NCBI RefSeq assembly: GCF_900163635.1
Contig: NZ_FUID01000033.1
Location: 1 to 64,000 of the forward strand
Origin: Leucobacter sp. 7(1)
GTDB lineage: Bacteria; Actinomycetota; Actinomycetes; Actinomycetales; Microbacteriaceae
Direction of reading: 5' to 3'
DNA: 64,000 bases
The notes beneath the pieces are model-generated. The model was not told the origin of the DNA and ran no database searches. It saw nothing but the letters and a program-made list of their open reading frames with translations. A program made the translations under genes and the position numbers. Shown here piece by piece: positions 35,924 to 42,669 of the stretch (position 1 is its first letter; every line of letters starts with the position of its first letter).

Positions 35924-36124
35924 ATGAGCGCCATTGCCTTTGCACCAGTCCAGCCCACCCTGTTCGACTTCGCCCCGGCCTACACCGACGCCGATCGCCG
36001 CGCAGATCGCCAGCTGTGCCGCAAATACCTCAAGCAGTGGGCCGGCTCGTTCAAGCGCCGCGGTATGGCTACCGAGATCAGCGTCGATGATTTCAACGCG
36101 GCGGCAGCACGCCTGGCCCAGTAG
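35924..36124 (+). CDS. Small hypothetical protein
   Basis: 66 residues beginning MSAIAFAPVQPTLFDFAPAY and ending DFNAAAARLAQ, with a basic middle (YLKQWAGSFKRRGMATEI). I recognise no family. A terminator follows 15 bases after the stop, which supports it as a real gene. Confidence 0.5.
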   Translation: MSAIAFAPVQPTLFDFAPAYTDADRRADRQLCRKYLKQWAGSFKRRGMATEISVDDFNAAAARLAQ

Positions 36125-36139
36125 CACCAAGACACGACA

Positions 36140-36168
36140 AACCCCAGTGGATGACTCCACTGGGGTTC
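36140..36168. terminator. Bidirectional terminator between the small gene and the tyrosine recombinase
   Basis: Stem AACCCCAGTGGA / TCCACTGGGGTT with loop TGAC, followed by CTTGCTTTCC on the plus strand. It separates convergent genes. Confidence 0.75.
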
Positions 36169-36195
36169 TTGCTTTCCTGGCTCAGCCGGCGACTA

Positions 36196-37179
36196 CTACA
36201 GTCCAAGCTCTTTGGCGGTGGTGTCTTTCAATACCTGGGCTGGTCGCACGTACTTCGCCAGCGTCTCAAGACGCACGTGTCGAGTCGTTCGAGCGATGCG
36301 AGCTGCATCCACGCCATGCTCTGCAACTGTCGTGGCATGACCTGCGCGTAGCGAGTGCCCGGAGATCGGCAGGCTGCCAAGGCCAGCCAGCTGGGCGCGG
36401 GACTTCACGATCTGGTCAATCGACTCTCCAGTCAGACCCTTGATCGTCAGGGGCACCGTATTGTGCCTGGTGACCCGTCCGAAGATCGGACCGCTGTCAA
36501 CACCCAGTAGCTCCAGCCAGGCGTCGAGCGCGGTGACGGGGCAGGTCTCTTTGTGCTCACCCCACGTCACGCCGACCTGCTGGCCTGCCTTGAGCTGGTC
36601 GCCCTTCGACTGCCTGATGGTGATCACCAGACCATCGCGCATGCGACCGATGTCCTCGACCTGGAGTGCTGCCAGCTCAGATCGACGTAGAGCTCCCGCG
36701 TAGCCAATGAGCAACACCGCCTTGTCGCGCATGCCTCGGACGCCGTCATCGTTGCAAGCATCCACCAGGCGACGCATCTCGGCCAAGGTCAAAGCGTGTG
36801 CCTGCTTGGACGACGCCACGCCCAGCCTGCGAGTCAAGCCTGCGCGCACCCGGCGCACGCCAGCGGCCGACGTTGGATCATCGAGGCCGGCGTCCTCGTG
36901 GTACGCCCGTATCGCCGCGGCTGCGCCATTGACCGTCGACAGCGACGCGCCCTCGGCCATCTCACTCAGGTAGGCGGCAACATTCTCAGGGCTGGCAGGC
37001 AGTGCGCTGCGCTGGGTGATGCTGCACCACTTGACCCAGCCCTTCCACTTGCTTGCATAGGCACGTCGGGTAGCCGGCGATCGCGACTCAGCCAACGCCG
37101 CAACGACCCGTTCGACTTCCTCCTCGGTCAAAGGGGAGTTGACGAGCTCGGTGCCCGTCGCTTCAAGTTCATTTGTCAT
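36196..37179 (-). CDS. Tyrosine recombinase (XerC/D-like integrase)
   Basis: The 327-residue protein has an N-terminal SAM-like core-binding domain (SRSPATRRAYASKWKGWVKWC) and a catalytic domain with the first Arg in GALRRSELAAL, the HxxR pair in HSLRAGH, the second His/Trp-position His in TRHVRLETL, and the nucleophile Tyr in AKYVRP. All catalytic residues are present. It is internal to an element that already has a serine integrase, so it may resolve multimers, be a relic of another element, or act on an internal cassette. The mRNA is probably leaderless: TAGAAT (37191-37186) lies 6 bases before the ATG. Confidence 0.9.
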   Translation of the reverse strand: MTNELEATGTELVNSPLTEEEVERVVAALAESRSPATRRAYASKWKGWVKWCSITQRSALPASPENVAAYLSEMAEGASLSTVNGAAAAIRAYHEDAGLDDPTSAAGVRRVRAGLTRRLGVASSKQAHALTLAEMRRLVDACNDDGVRGMRDKAVLLIGYAGALRRSELAALQVEDIGRMRDGLVITIRQSKGDQLKAGQQVGVTWGEHKETCPVTALDAWLELLGVDSGPIFGRVTRHNTVPLTIKGLTGESIDQIVKSRAQLAGLGSLPISGHSLRAGHATTVAEHGVDAARIARTTRHVRLETLAKYVRPAQVLKDTTAKELGL

Positions 37180-37193
37180 AGGACAATTCTACC

Positions 37194-37243
37194 TTTCAAC
37201 TCGTGATATTTGAACTCCTGAGAACAAACATTTCAACGAGTTG
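37194..37243. promoter_or_regulatory. Divergent operator region: inverted and direct repeats
   Basis: CAACTCG at 37197-37203 is inverted as CGAGTTG at 37237-37243, and TTTCAAC is directly repeated at 37194 and 37231. They sit between the -10 of the recombinase and the -10 of the leader module at 37249, so one protein could control both directions. Confidence 0.5.
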
Positions 37244-37248
37244 TTTGA

Positions 37249-37333
37249 TATGATGGAACTACGCCGAAGCGCTCTCGCGACCGCTTATCAGACACCCCCA
37301 AGTGTCCGGCGCTTCGATCTGCCCGGGCGCACC
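37249..37333 (+). promoter_or_regulatory. Promoter-leader module, copy A
   Basis: -10 TATGAT (37249-37254), a 9-nt gap, the box CCGAAGCGCTCT..CGACCGCTT (37264-37286), then a hairpin: GTGTCCGG (37302-37309) with CCGGGCGCAC (37323-37332) across a 13-nt loop. GACAC at 37291 can pair instead with GTGTC at 37302, a mutually exclusive alternative. Two more copies occur at 42203-42308 and 48103-48186 on the other strand. Confidence 0.7.
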
Positions 37334-37350
37334 CAGCTCGGAAGTGGATC

Positions 37351-37401
37351 ATGAAGCAATACTCGACGTTCCCTGCAAGCCTCAGTCACGGTGACCTGTA
37401 A
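37351..37401 (+). CDS. 16-residue leader peptide ORF coupled to the repeat-nuclease gene
   Basis: ATG 37351, preceded by GGAAG, reads MKQYSTFPASLSHGDL and stops at TAA 37399-37401, overlapping the next ATG as TAATG. This arrangement suggests that ribosomes reinitiate on the main gene. It lies directly after the leader hairpin. Confidence 0.45.
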   Translation: MKQYSTFPASLSHGDL

Positions 37402-39131
37402 TGGCACGGCGGCAGACCACCGAAGAATGGATCGCCAAGGCTCGTGCCGTGCACGGCGACCTCTACGACTACTCACAGAGCGTGTACGACAAGGCCACGT
37501 CGAAGATCACGATCATCTGCGAACTGCACGGACCATGGCGTCCGATTGCTCGCGACCACACCAATAGTTCGGCGGGATGCCCTGAGTGCGGAGGTGTCCG
37601 TCGTTTGTCCCGAGAAGACTGGATCTATCGTGCTCGCCAGATCCACGGCGATAAGTTCGACTACTCAAAGGTCAACTACACGACGCTCACCGCTGAAGTG
37701 GCGATCATCTGTCCTGCTCATGGTGAGTTCCTTCAACAGGCCGAGGTGCATCTGCGCGGCTTTGGCTGCTCGCAATGCAGTGGTCGCCGCAGGGGGACCA
37801 CCGAAGAATGGATCGCCAAGGCTCGTGCCGTGCACGGCGACCTCTACGACTACTCAAAGGCGGTCTATGTCAACGCCAATACGAGCCTGATCATCATCTG
37901 CCCGAAGCATGGCGAGTTCCAGAAGCAGCCCCGGAAGCACCTTGATCGAGCGTCTGGCTGCACACGGTGCAGCGGCCGCTTCAGCCCGACCACTGAGGAG
38001 TGGATCGCTCAAGCGGTTGCTAAGTTCGGCGGTCGCTTTGACTACTCAGAAGTCACCTACCGTGGAGCCGACGCAAGGATCACCATCCTTTGCCCGAGCC
38101 ATGGCTCGTTCAGCTCTACGCCCTATCGGCATCTGCTCAGTCGCCACGGGTGTCCTGAATGCGCCAACGCTATGGCCGGGGATGCTAGGCGGCTAGGGCT
38201 TGACGGCTTCATCGAGCGGGCTCGCCTCGTCCACGGTTTCAAGTACGACTACGCGCAAGTCGACTACAAGAGCACCGAAGGTGCAGTAACCATCGTCTGC
38301 CCTGGCCACGGGCCGTTCTCACAAAGCGCCGGCAACCATCTCAACGGTGCTGGCTGTCCTCGATGCGCTGGCCGCTACAACTGGACAACCGAGGAGTGGG
38401 TCGCGCTCGTCGATAAGGTCCACGGCGGCCGATTCGACTATTCCTTGGTCGAGTACGTGAACTCCGCGACGAAAGTAACCATCATCTGCCCTGAGCATGG
38501 CCAGTTCACCCAAATTGCCAAAGACCATCGCCGAGGCATCGGGTGCGCCCGCTGCAGCGGCTACATCCCGCCGACAACAGCCGAATGGGTCGACATGACC
38601 AAGGGCGTCCACGGCGAGCGGTACGACTACAGCCAGACTGAGTACGTCAACCAGAACACGCAGGTGACAATCGTCTGCCGCAATCATGGCCCTTTCTCGA
38701 TGAGCCCCCGGGGCCACGTTGAGGACGGTAGCGGATGCCCCTCCTGCCCCCGGAACAAGTCTCGCGGCGAAGAGCTGGTCGCCCAGGCGCTGAACCAGCT
38801 TGGTGTCGCATACGTGCGGGAGTGGAAGCACTCAACGCTCGGAGGCCGTGGTAAAGGTCGAATGCGCTTCGATTTCCTGCTGCCTGCATTCAACGCCTTG
38901 GTCGAGTTCGATGGTCGGCAGCACCGTGAACCAGTCCGCTGGACGAAGCAGGTCTCCGTCAAGCAGTCCAAGGTCATGTTCATCAGGGTCCAGCACAACG
39001 ACCGGCTGAAGAGCAGATGGGCCGCGGAGCACGGCTATGAACTCCTGCGGCTGTCGAACTTGCGCACAGTGGACGACGAGATCAAGCAGTTCATCCAAGC
39101 GCTGTCAGCCATGCCCAGCGACGCCGTGTAG
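37401..39131 (+). CDS. Seven tandem zinc-motif repeats fused to a Vsr-like endonuclease domain
   Basis: The 576 residues contain seven repeats of about 62-68 residues, each following TTEEWI.KA..VHG..YDYS..Y.....ITIICP.HG.F....HL...GC.RC.G. Each holds a CxxH and a CxxC, enough for one treble-clef-like zinc site. The C-terminal 130 residues (GEELVAQALNQLGVAYVREW..., MRFDFLLPAFNALVEFDGRQHREP, VMFIRVQHND) fit the Vsr/EDxHD nuclease fold of phage homing endonucleases such as I-Bth0305I. Most likely it is a sequence-specific DNA nuclease with a long modular DNA-binding array. It is driven by leader module copy A and followed by a terminator. Its target is unknown. Confidence 0.72.
   Translation: MARRQTTEEWIAKARAVHGDLYDYSQSVYDKATSKITIICELHGPWRPIARDHTNSSAGCPECGGVRRLSREDWIYRARQIHGDKFDYSKVNYTTLTAEVAIICPAHGEFLQQAEVHLRGFGCSQCSGRRRGTTEEWIAKARAVHGDLYDYSKAVYVNANTSLIIICPKHGEFQKQPRKHLDRASGCTRCSGRFSPTTEEWIAQAVAKFGGRFDYSEVTYRGADARITILCPSHGSFSSTPYRHLLSRHGCPECANAMAGDARRLGLDGFIERARLVHGFKYDYAQVDYKSTEGAVTIVCPGHGPFSQSAGNHLNGAGCPRCAGRYNWTTEEWVALVDKVHGGRFDYSLVEYVNSATKVTIICPEHGQFTQIAKDHRRGIGCARCSGYIPPTTAEWVDMTKGVHGERYDYSQTEYVNQNTQVTIVCRNHGPFSMSPRGHVEDGSGCPSCPRNKSRGEELVAQALNQLGVAYVREWKHSTLGGRGKGRMRFDFLLPAFNALVEFDGRQHREPVRWTKQVSVKQSKVMFIRVQHNDRLKSRWAAEHGYELLRLSNLRTVDDEIKQFIQALSAMPSDAV
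37415..37475 (+). repeat. 61-bp exact repeat, copy 1, in repeat unit 1
   Basis: Identical over 61 bases to 37796-37856, the corresponding part of repeat unit 3, while the other five units differ clearly at DNA level. This indicates a recent duplication or gene conversion within the array. Confidence 0.9.
37796..37856 (+). repeat. 61-bp exact repeat, copy 2, in repeat unit 3
   Basis: Second copy of the segment at 37415-37475; the identity ends where units 1 and 3 diverge in the YSQSVYDK versus YSKAVYVN region. Confidence 0.9.
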
Positions 39132-39152
39132 CTATCACCGACATACGAAAAG

Positions 39153-39187
39153 ACCCCCGAAGCATCGCCGCTTCGGGGGTTTTGCTC
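39153..39187 (+). terminator. Rho-independent terminator after the repeat-nuclease gene
   Basis: Stem ACCCCCGAAGC / GCTTCGGGGGT with loop ATCGCC and a following TTTTGCTCTT tract. Confidence 0.8.
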
Positions 39188-39252
39188 TTCCTATTTCCTT
39201 GTGTCCTGTTCTTCCCCGCCGGCATCGTCGGAGGCGGGCTGGCCGTGGTGGG

Positions 39253-39552
39253 CTACGCGGCCAGCAGGGCGTCGAGCCGCACTTCGACGAGCATCCCGCC
39301 GAAGTGCGCGTAGTACTCGTGGCCGTCGTCGGTGATGCAAGGCTGGCTGGTCTTCACATACGAGCTCTGATCGTCGGGGACAAGGTCGAAGCCGAGTTCT
39401 TCAGTGTCGCCGAGGGCCAGCCGTGCGAGATGTCCGGTAGCAAGGTGATCGAACCCCTCGCGGTCGATGCCCTGTCCAGCGAAGAAGGCGTCTGCGTCGA
39501 TCTCGGTGCCGGTGATGCCTGAGGCGGTAATGGTGGTGATCATGTTGGGCAC
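39253..39552 (-). CDS. Hypothetical protein
   Basis: 99 residues from ATG 39552 (or 96 from ATG 39543), beginning MPNMITTITASGITGTEID and ending MLVEVRLDALLAA. Acidic, probably soluble, with no family I recognise. It is transcribed toward the terminator of the repeat-nuclease gene. Confidence 0.55.
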   Translation of the reverse strand: MPNMITTITASGITGTEIDADAFFAGQGIDREGFDHLATGHLARLALGDTEELGFDLVPDDQSSYVKTSQPCITDDGHEYYAHFGGMLVEVRLDALLAA

Positions 39553-39651
39553 TCCTGTGTTGAGTTGGTTTCGCGGCCGGCCGGGTGGCAGCGCGCTGGT
39601 GAAGGGCCCCGTTGCGGTGGGGTGTTCCTTTCCCCTTCAACCCATCCCCCG

Positions 39652-39849
39652 GCCGGGCTACTGCCCGGCTGAAAGTGCTCCAAAAGGGTGAAGAAGAGGG
39701 CACAGCCCTCTCGGGAGACAACTTGGAGCACTCCACCTCCATCAGCGGGGCCCGAGCTGTCGATGTGAACGTTGCGGTGACCGTCGGCTGCAATGCTCGC
39801 CCCGCAAGAGACCCCCGTAGCGTTATCGCTACGGGGGTCTTCTTTTTCT
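39652..39849 (+). ncRNA. Candidate structured RNA ending in a terminator
   Basis: No convincing gene lies here, but the plus strand shows three nested or serial stems: GCCGGGC/GCCCGGC (39652-39669), a perfect 10-bp closing stem AGTGCTCCAA/TTGGAGCACT (39674-39683 with 39723-39732) enclosing AGAGGGC/GCCCTCT (39695-39711), then a terminator (stem GACCCCCGTAGCG, 39810-39839, followed by TTCTTTTTC). This layout fits a small RNA of about 200-250 nt or a long leader. A 26-codon ORF (GTG 39689) inside is possible but weak. Confidence 0.35.
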
Positions 39850-39866
39850 TCGCCGGTCTACTGCTC

Positions 39867-40019
39867 CTACCCGTCGCTCTCGACGATGATCGGCTCCAGG
39901 AACGACTCGATGACGTGCTGTACCACTGGCTCGACCGCCTCGTGCTTCTCCGTCTCAGTGCAAGCTGTCAAACCGACCAGCACCGCCCCCAGCAGCATCG
40001 CTGCCATCAACCTCTTCAT
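39867..40019 (-). CDS. Small lipoprotein
   Basis: I use ATG 40019 rather than the longer frame because the signal starts there: MKRLMAAMLLGAVLVGLTAC, with Cys20 as the lipidated residue. The mature peptide is only 30 residues, acidic (TETEKHEAVEPVVQHVIESFLEPIIVESDG). Such tiny lipoproteins beside transfer genes may act in entry exclusion or lysis, but this one is unassigned. Confidence 0.6.
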   Translation of the reverse strand: MKRLMAAMLLGAVLVGLTACTETEKHEAVEPVVQHVIESFLEPIIVESDG

Positions 40020-40087
40020 GTCCGCTCCCTGATGCGACAAAGGCCCCGGCTTCCACCGAGGCCCTCGTGCGTTGTGCTGTGTCGTGC

Positions 40088-40729
40088 TTAGAGGATGAAT
40101 TCTGCAATGGACTGACCAGCGTCCAAGCACATCGAGCTGAAGGCGTTCTGCTGGGCCTCGAGATCACTGGTGGCCATCTCGTCGCCGGTGACGTACATGG
40201 TTTCCAGGAACTGATCAGAGACGGCCACAGGGCCGGTCTGCAGATCCGAGTCGCCTGGCCACTGGATCTCCTTCTTCTGCTCGTTGACGCTCCATGGCTT
40301 CAGCATCCCGGTGGCCCGCGAGCCCTCGTCCTCGCCGAGGCACGTGTACCGCGAGTAGTGCAGGGTGTCGCCGTCGACAACGAACTTGCTCAAGTACGGG
40401 CTGAAGGACTGGACCGCCTCCAGGTAGACCGTGCCTTTCACCTCGTCGCTGCCCAGGTCGATTGTGGTGCCGGCCTCCTGCGACGGAGCCGCCGACTCGG
40501 TCTCAGCTGGTGCCGAAGACTCGACCTCGCTGCCCGGCGTCTGCCAGCCCTGCTCTGCGTCCTGCGACGGCTGGGCCGGAGCTGGCGCGGCAGGTTGGGT
40601 CTGCGCCTGCTGTTCGTGAACCTGCTTCTGGTACTCGGCGGCAACCTCGTCGCTTCCGGGGTAACTGCAGCCGGTCATCGAGATCACGGCCAGTGCTGCC
40701 AGCGGCAGTGCAATCAGATGCTTCTTCAT
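40088..40729 (-). CDS. Lipoprotein with a Pro/Ala/Gln-rich linker
   Basis: The start at 40729 gives MKKHLIALPLAALAVISMTGC, a lipobox with Cys21. A low-complexity stretch of about 60 residues (QTQPAAPAPAQPSQDAE...) precedes a C-terminal domain (DEVKGTVYLEAVQSFSPYLSKFVVDGDTLHYSRYTCLG) of unknown fold. The start lies 2 bases from the stop of the membrane gene upstream, so it belongs to the 42176-40088 operon. A surface-exposed part of a transfer or exclusion apparatus is possible. Confidence 0.65.
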   Translation of the reverse strand: MKKHLIALPLAALAVISMTGCSYPGSDEVAAEYQKQVHEQQAQTQPAAPAPAQPSQDAEQGWQTPGSEVESSAPAETESAAPSQEAGTTIDLGSDEVKGTVYLEAVQSFSPYLSKFVVDGDTLHYSRYTCLGEDEGSRATGMLKPWSVNEQKKEIQWPGDSDLQTGPVAVSDQFLETMYVTGDEMATSDLEAQQNAFSSMCLDAGQSIAEFIL

Positions 40730-40731
40730 GA

Positions 40732-41256
40732 TCACGCACGACCCTTCTTGGCGTTGAGCTTGCGCAGCCACGCGAAGATCTCGTTCTGCGCGACGATGGC
40801 TCCACCGATCAGCAGGCCAACGCCGATAGCCATCCACATGTTGCTCAGCAGTCCGAACAGAAAACCCATGGCCGCACGCAGGATCAAGAATCCAACGGTG
40901 TACGCGGCCGCGAACAGGATCAGCTTGAACGCTGAGCTATTAGCGATCGACGTCTGGATCTCGTCGTAGATCCGACGCAGCGTGCTCTTGGTGAACTCGA
41001 GGTCGTCCTGCTCGCTTGTCCGCTCGGGCATGCGCAGGATGCCTGCCTTGAACATGTAGCCGATCAACGTCACCAGGAACACCGTCATGCCGGTGGCCAC
41101 GTTCTCGGCGAACGGACCCAGCGACAGCTGGTAGCCGATGGCCATTAGTCCGCCGGTCACCAGGAGCGTCACCAGGATGCTCCATCCACGTCCGCCCTCG
41201 ATGCGGATCACGTTTTCGATGCGAGTCTGCTTCGACTCGTTCGTGTCGCTAGACAT
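40732..41256 (-). CDS. Hypothetical membrane protein
   Basis: 174 residues with two helices near 28-70 (SILVTLLVTGGLMAIGYQ, GMTVFLVTLIGYMFKAG) and two near 110-160 (FKLILFAAAYTVGFLILRAAMGFLFGLL, MAIGVGLLIGGAIVAQ), joined by a charged cytoplasmic loop. Overlaps the gene upstream by 8 bases. No family is recognised; the context suggests a mating or membrane-complex part. Confidence 0.6.
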   Translation of the reverse strand: MSSDTNESKQTRIENVIRIEGGRGWSILVTLLVTGGLMAIGYQLSLGPFAENVATGMTVFLVTLIGYMFKAGILRMPERTSEQDDLEFTKSTLRRIYDEIQTSIANSSAFKLILFAAAYTVGFLILRAAMGFLFGLLSNMWMAIGVGLLIGGAIVAQNEIFAWLRKLNAKKGRA

Positions 41257-42031
41257 TGTTCTTGTTCCCCTCGTCTTCGCTGGCCTTGTTCAGGCCGGAA
41301 ATGATCTTGATTCCCGGATCGCCGGCGTCGGCTGATCCCTTGTCTTCGTTCTTCGGCGCATCCGGATTGCTGATGATCTTGATCGCCTTGTCGGCGGTAC
41401 CCCCGGCGCGGGTCTTGTGTCCACTGCGTACCGATGGGGCCGCCCAGCCCCAGGCGTAAGCGCGCCATCCTGCGGCGGCAAACCCGAGCACGATCTGGAT
41501 CTCGATCCAGCTGACCCACCCTGCGGCGTACCAGCCCGAGAGCACCCGAGGTGCGATCCAGCCGCCGGTGCTGACCTCAAGCCAGCTGGCCAGCGCGTTG
41601 ATCAGCCAGAGGTCGCCTCCGGCTGGCCGGCCGACCATGAACAGGACTGCGACGGCGGCAGCGGCTGCGAAGTACGGCCACACCATGACGCGGTGCTTGT
41701 CGGCGACCGTCTCCCAGGCCTTGTAGAACACCCAGCTCAGTGCCCAGGTGATCCCGAACCAGAACAGCTTCAACCCGACAAACATGACGTAGGCGATGGC
41801 TCCCAGCGCCGAGGTCTTGGCATCTTCGCTGCGTTCGGTCCACAGGAGGAACGTGCTCTTGAGCTTCGCCTCGTGCAGTGCCGAGTCGCCCAGGCCCATG
41901 CTGGTGCGCTCCAGCTTGCGGGCACGTCGTGCCAGCAGCTCTGCGCGCTGGGTGGCCGAGTGCTTGTCGAGCCACTGCCGGCCCTGGATCCACGCGGCTC
42001 GCTCGGACTCGAACTTCGTTGCGTCAGCCAT
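41249..42031 (-). CDS. Hypothetical multi-spanning membrane protein
   Basis: ATG 42031 (MADATKFESERAAW) overlaps the stop of the small gene before it (ATGGCTGA). The 260 residues have a basic N-terminal helical part, then hydrophobic segments around 75-105, 120-140, 150-165 and 175-200, and a soluble tail with a repeated IKIIS motif (AIKIISNPDA, GIKIISGLNK). Unassigned; likely part of the element's membrane module. Confidence 0.6.
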   Translation of the reverse strand: MADATKFESERAAWIQGRQWLDKHSATQRAELLARRARKLERTSMGLGDSALHEAKLKSTFLLWTERSEDAKTSALGAIAYVMFVGLKLFWFGITWALSWVFYKAWETVADKHRVMVWPYFAAAAAVAVLFMVGRPAGGDLWLINALASWLEVSTGGWIAPRVLSGWYAAGWVSWIEIQIVLGFAAAGWRAYAWGWAAPSVRSGHKTRAGGTADKAIKIISNPDAPKNEDKGSADAGDPGIKIISGLNKASEDEGNKNNV

Positions 42032-42176
42032 GGGCAACCACGCCCAGCGGTGCGTCAGCCAGCGCAACGGCTGAAACATTCAACGGGGTGACGGTGCTGC
42101 CGACGATGAACCCGGCGAAGAACACGAAGCCCAGGACGAACAGGACGACGATAGTTCCGAAGATCATCTTCCACAT
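42024..42176 (-). CDS. 50-residue single-pass membrane protein
   Basis: The frame reads MWKMIFGTIVVLFVLGFVFF followed by AGFIVGSTVTPLNVS and ends HG-stop inside the next start (ATGGCTGA). AAAGGGAAATCAG precedes its ATG. It is the first gene after leader module copy B and is easily missed because of its size. Confidence 0.6.
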   Translation of the reverse strand: MWKMIFGTIVVLFVLGFVFFAGFIVGSTVTPLNVSAVALADAPLGVVAHG

Positions 42177-42202
42177 CTGATTTCCCTTTCCGAAAGTGCG
42201 GC

Positions 42203-42308
42203 GGCATCCGGAAACAAGAAAATCCCGGACACCAAGTAGGGCCTCTGAGGGCCGAAGTTGATGTACTGCAAGCGGTCGATTAGAGCGCTTCGGGATGCCT
42301 CAACGATA
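42203..42308 (-). promoter_or_regulatory. Promoter-leader module, copy B
   Basis: On the minus strand: -10 TATCGT (42308-42303), 9-nt gap, the box (42293-42270), then after a 36-nt insert a hairpin GGTGTCCGG (42233-42225) with CCGGATGCC (42211-42203) and a 13-nt loop. Compared with copy C (CCGGGCACC) the second arm differs at paired positions but still pairs using G-U. The insert has its own GGCC/GGCC stem. Confidence 0.7.
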
Positions 42309-42310
42309 GC

Positions 42311-42340
42311 ATAAGATCGTAGACTTTGCTACAATCTTAT
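42311..42340. promoter_or_regulatory. 30-bp palindromic operator between divergent promoters
   Basis: ATAAGATCGTAG and CTACAATCTTAT flank ACTTTG; the arms match in 11 of 12 positions. The plus-strand -10 (TACAAT, 42330-42335) lies inside it and the minus-strand promoter abuts it. The adjacent RHH-like protein is the natural binder. Confidence 0.7.
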
Positions 42341-42372
42341 TAACTGGTCGCCCAAAGAAAGGAGTCGACGCA

Positions 42373-42669
42373 ATGGTCAATTTGGACGCACGATTGACAG
42401 TCCCAATGACTACACGCGACAAGGCCCGCCTTCGACGCAAGGCGGCCGATTTGGGTGTCAGTCCAGGGGTGCTTGCACGTGCATTCATCCTGAGAGGTCT
42501 GAAGTCTTTAAATGACCCACAACTTGTCGCACAGATCGAGGCTGAGGCTGAGGCTGCGACTGAACGAGCATCCGCCGCCGGCAAAGCAGCCATGAAGGCG
42601 CGTTGGAGCAAAGAGCAGGCTAGAAACAAACGAGGTGACCCAGGCAATGGGAATGTTCGACAAGATTAA
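42373..42669 (+). CDS. Ribbon-helix-helix-like regulator or relaxosome protein
   Basis: 98 residues: a short strand (VNLDARLTVPMT) then two helices (TRDKARLRRKAADLGVSPGVLARAFILRGLKSL), the plan of RHH/MobC-N proteins, and a Glu/Ala-rich helical tail ending in basic residues. AAAGGAG precedes the start. It overlaps the coupling-protein gene by about 23 bases. It probably represses its own operon and the opposite one via the palindrome upstream. Confidence 0.65.
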   Translation: MVNLDARLTVPMTTRDKARLRRKAADLGVSPGVLARAFILRGLKSLNDPQLVAQIEAEAEAATERASAAGKAAMKARWSKEQARNKRGDPGNGNVRQD

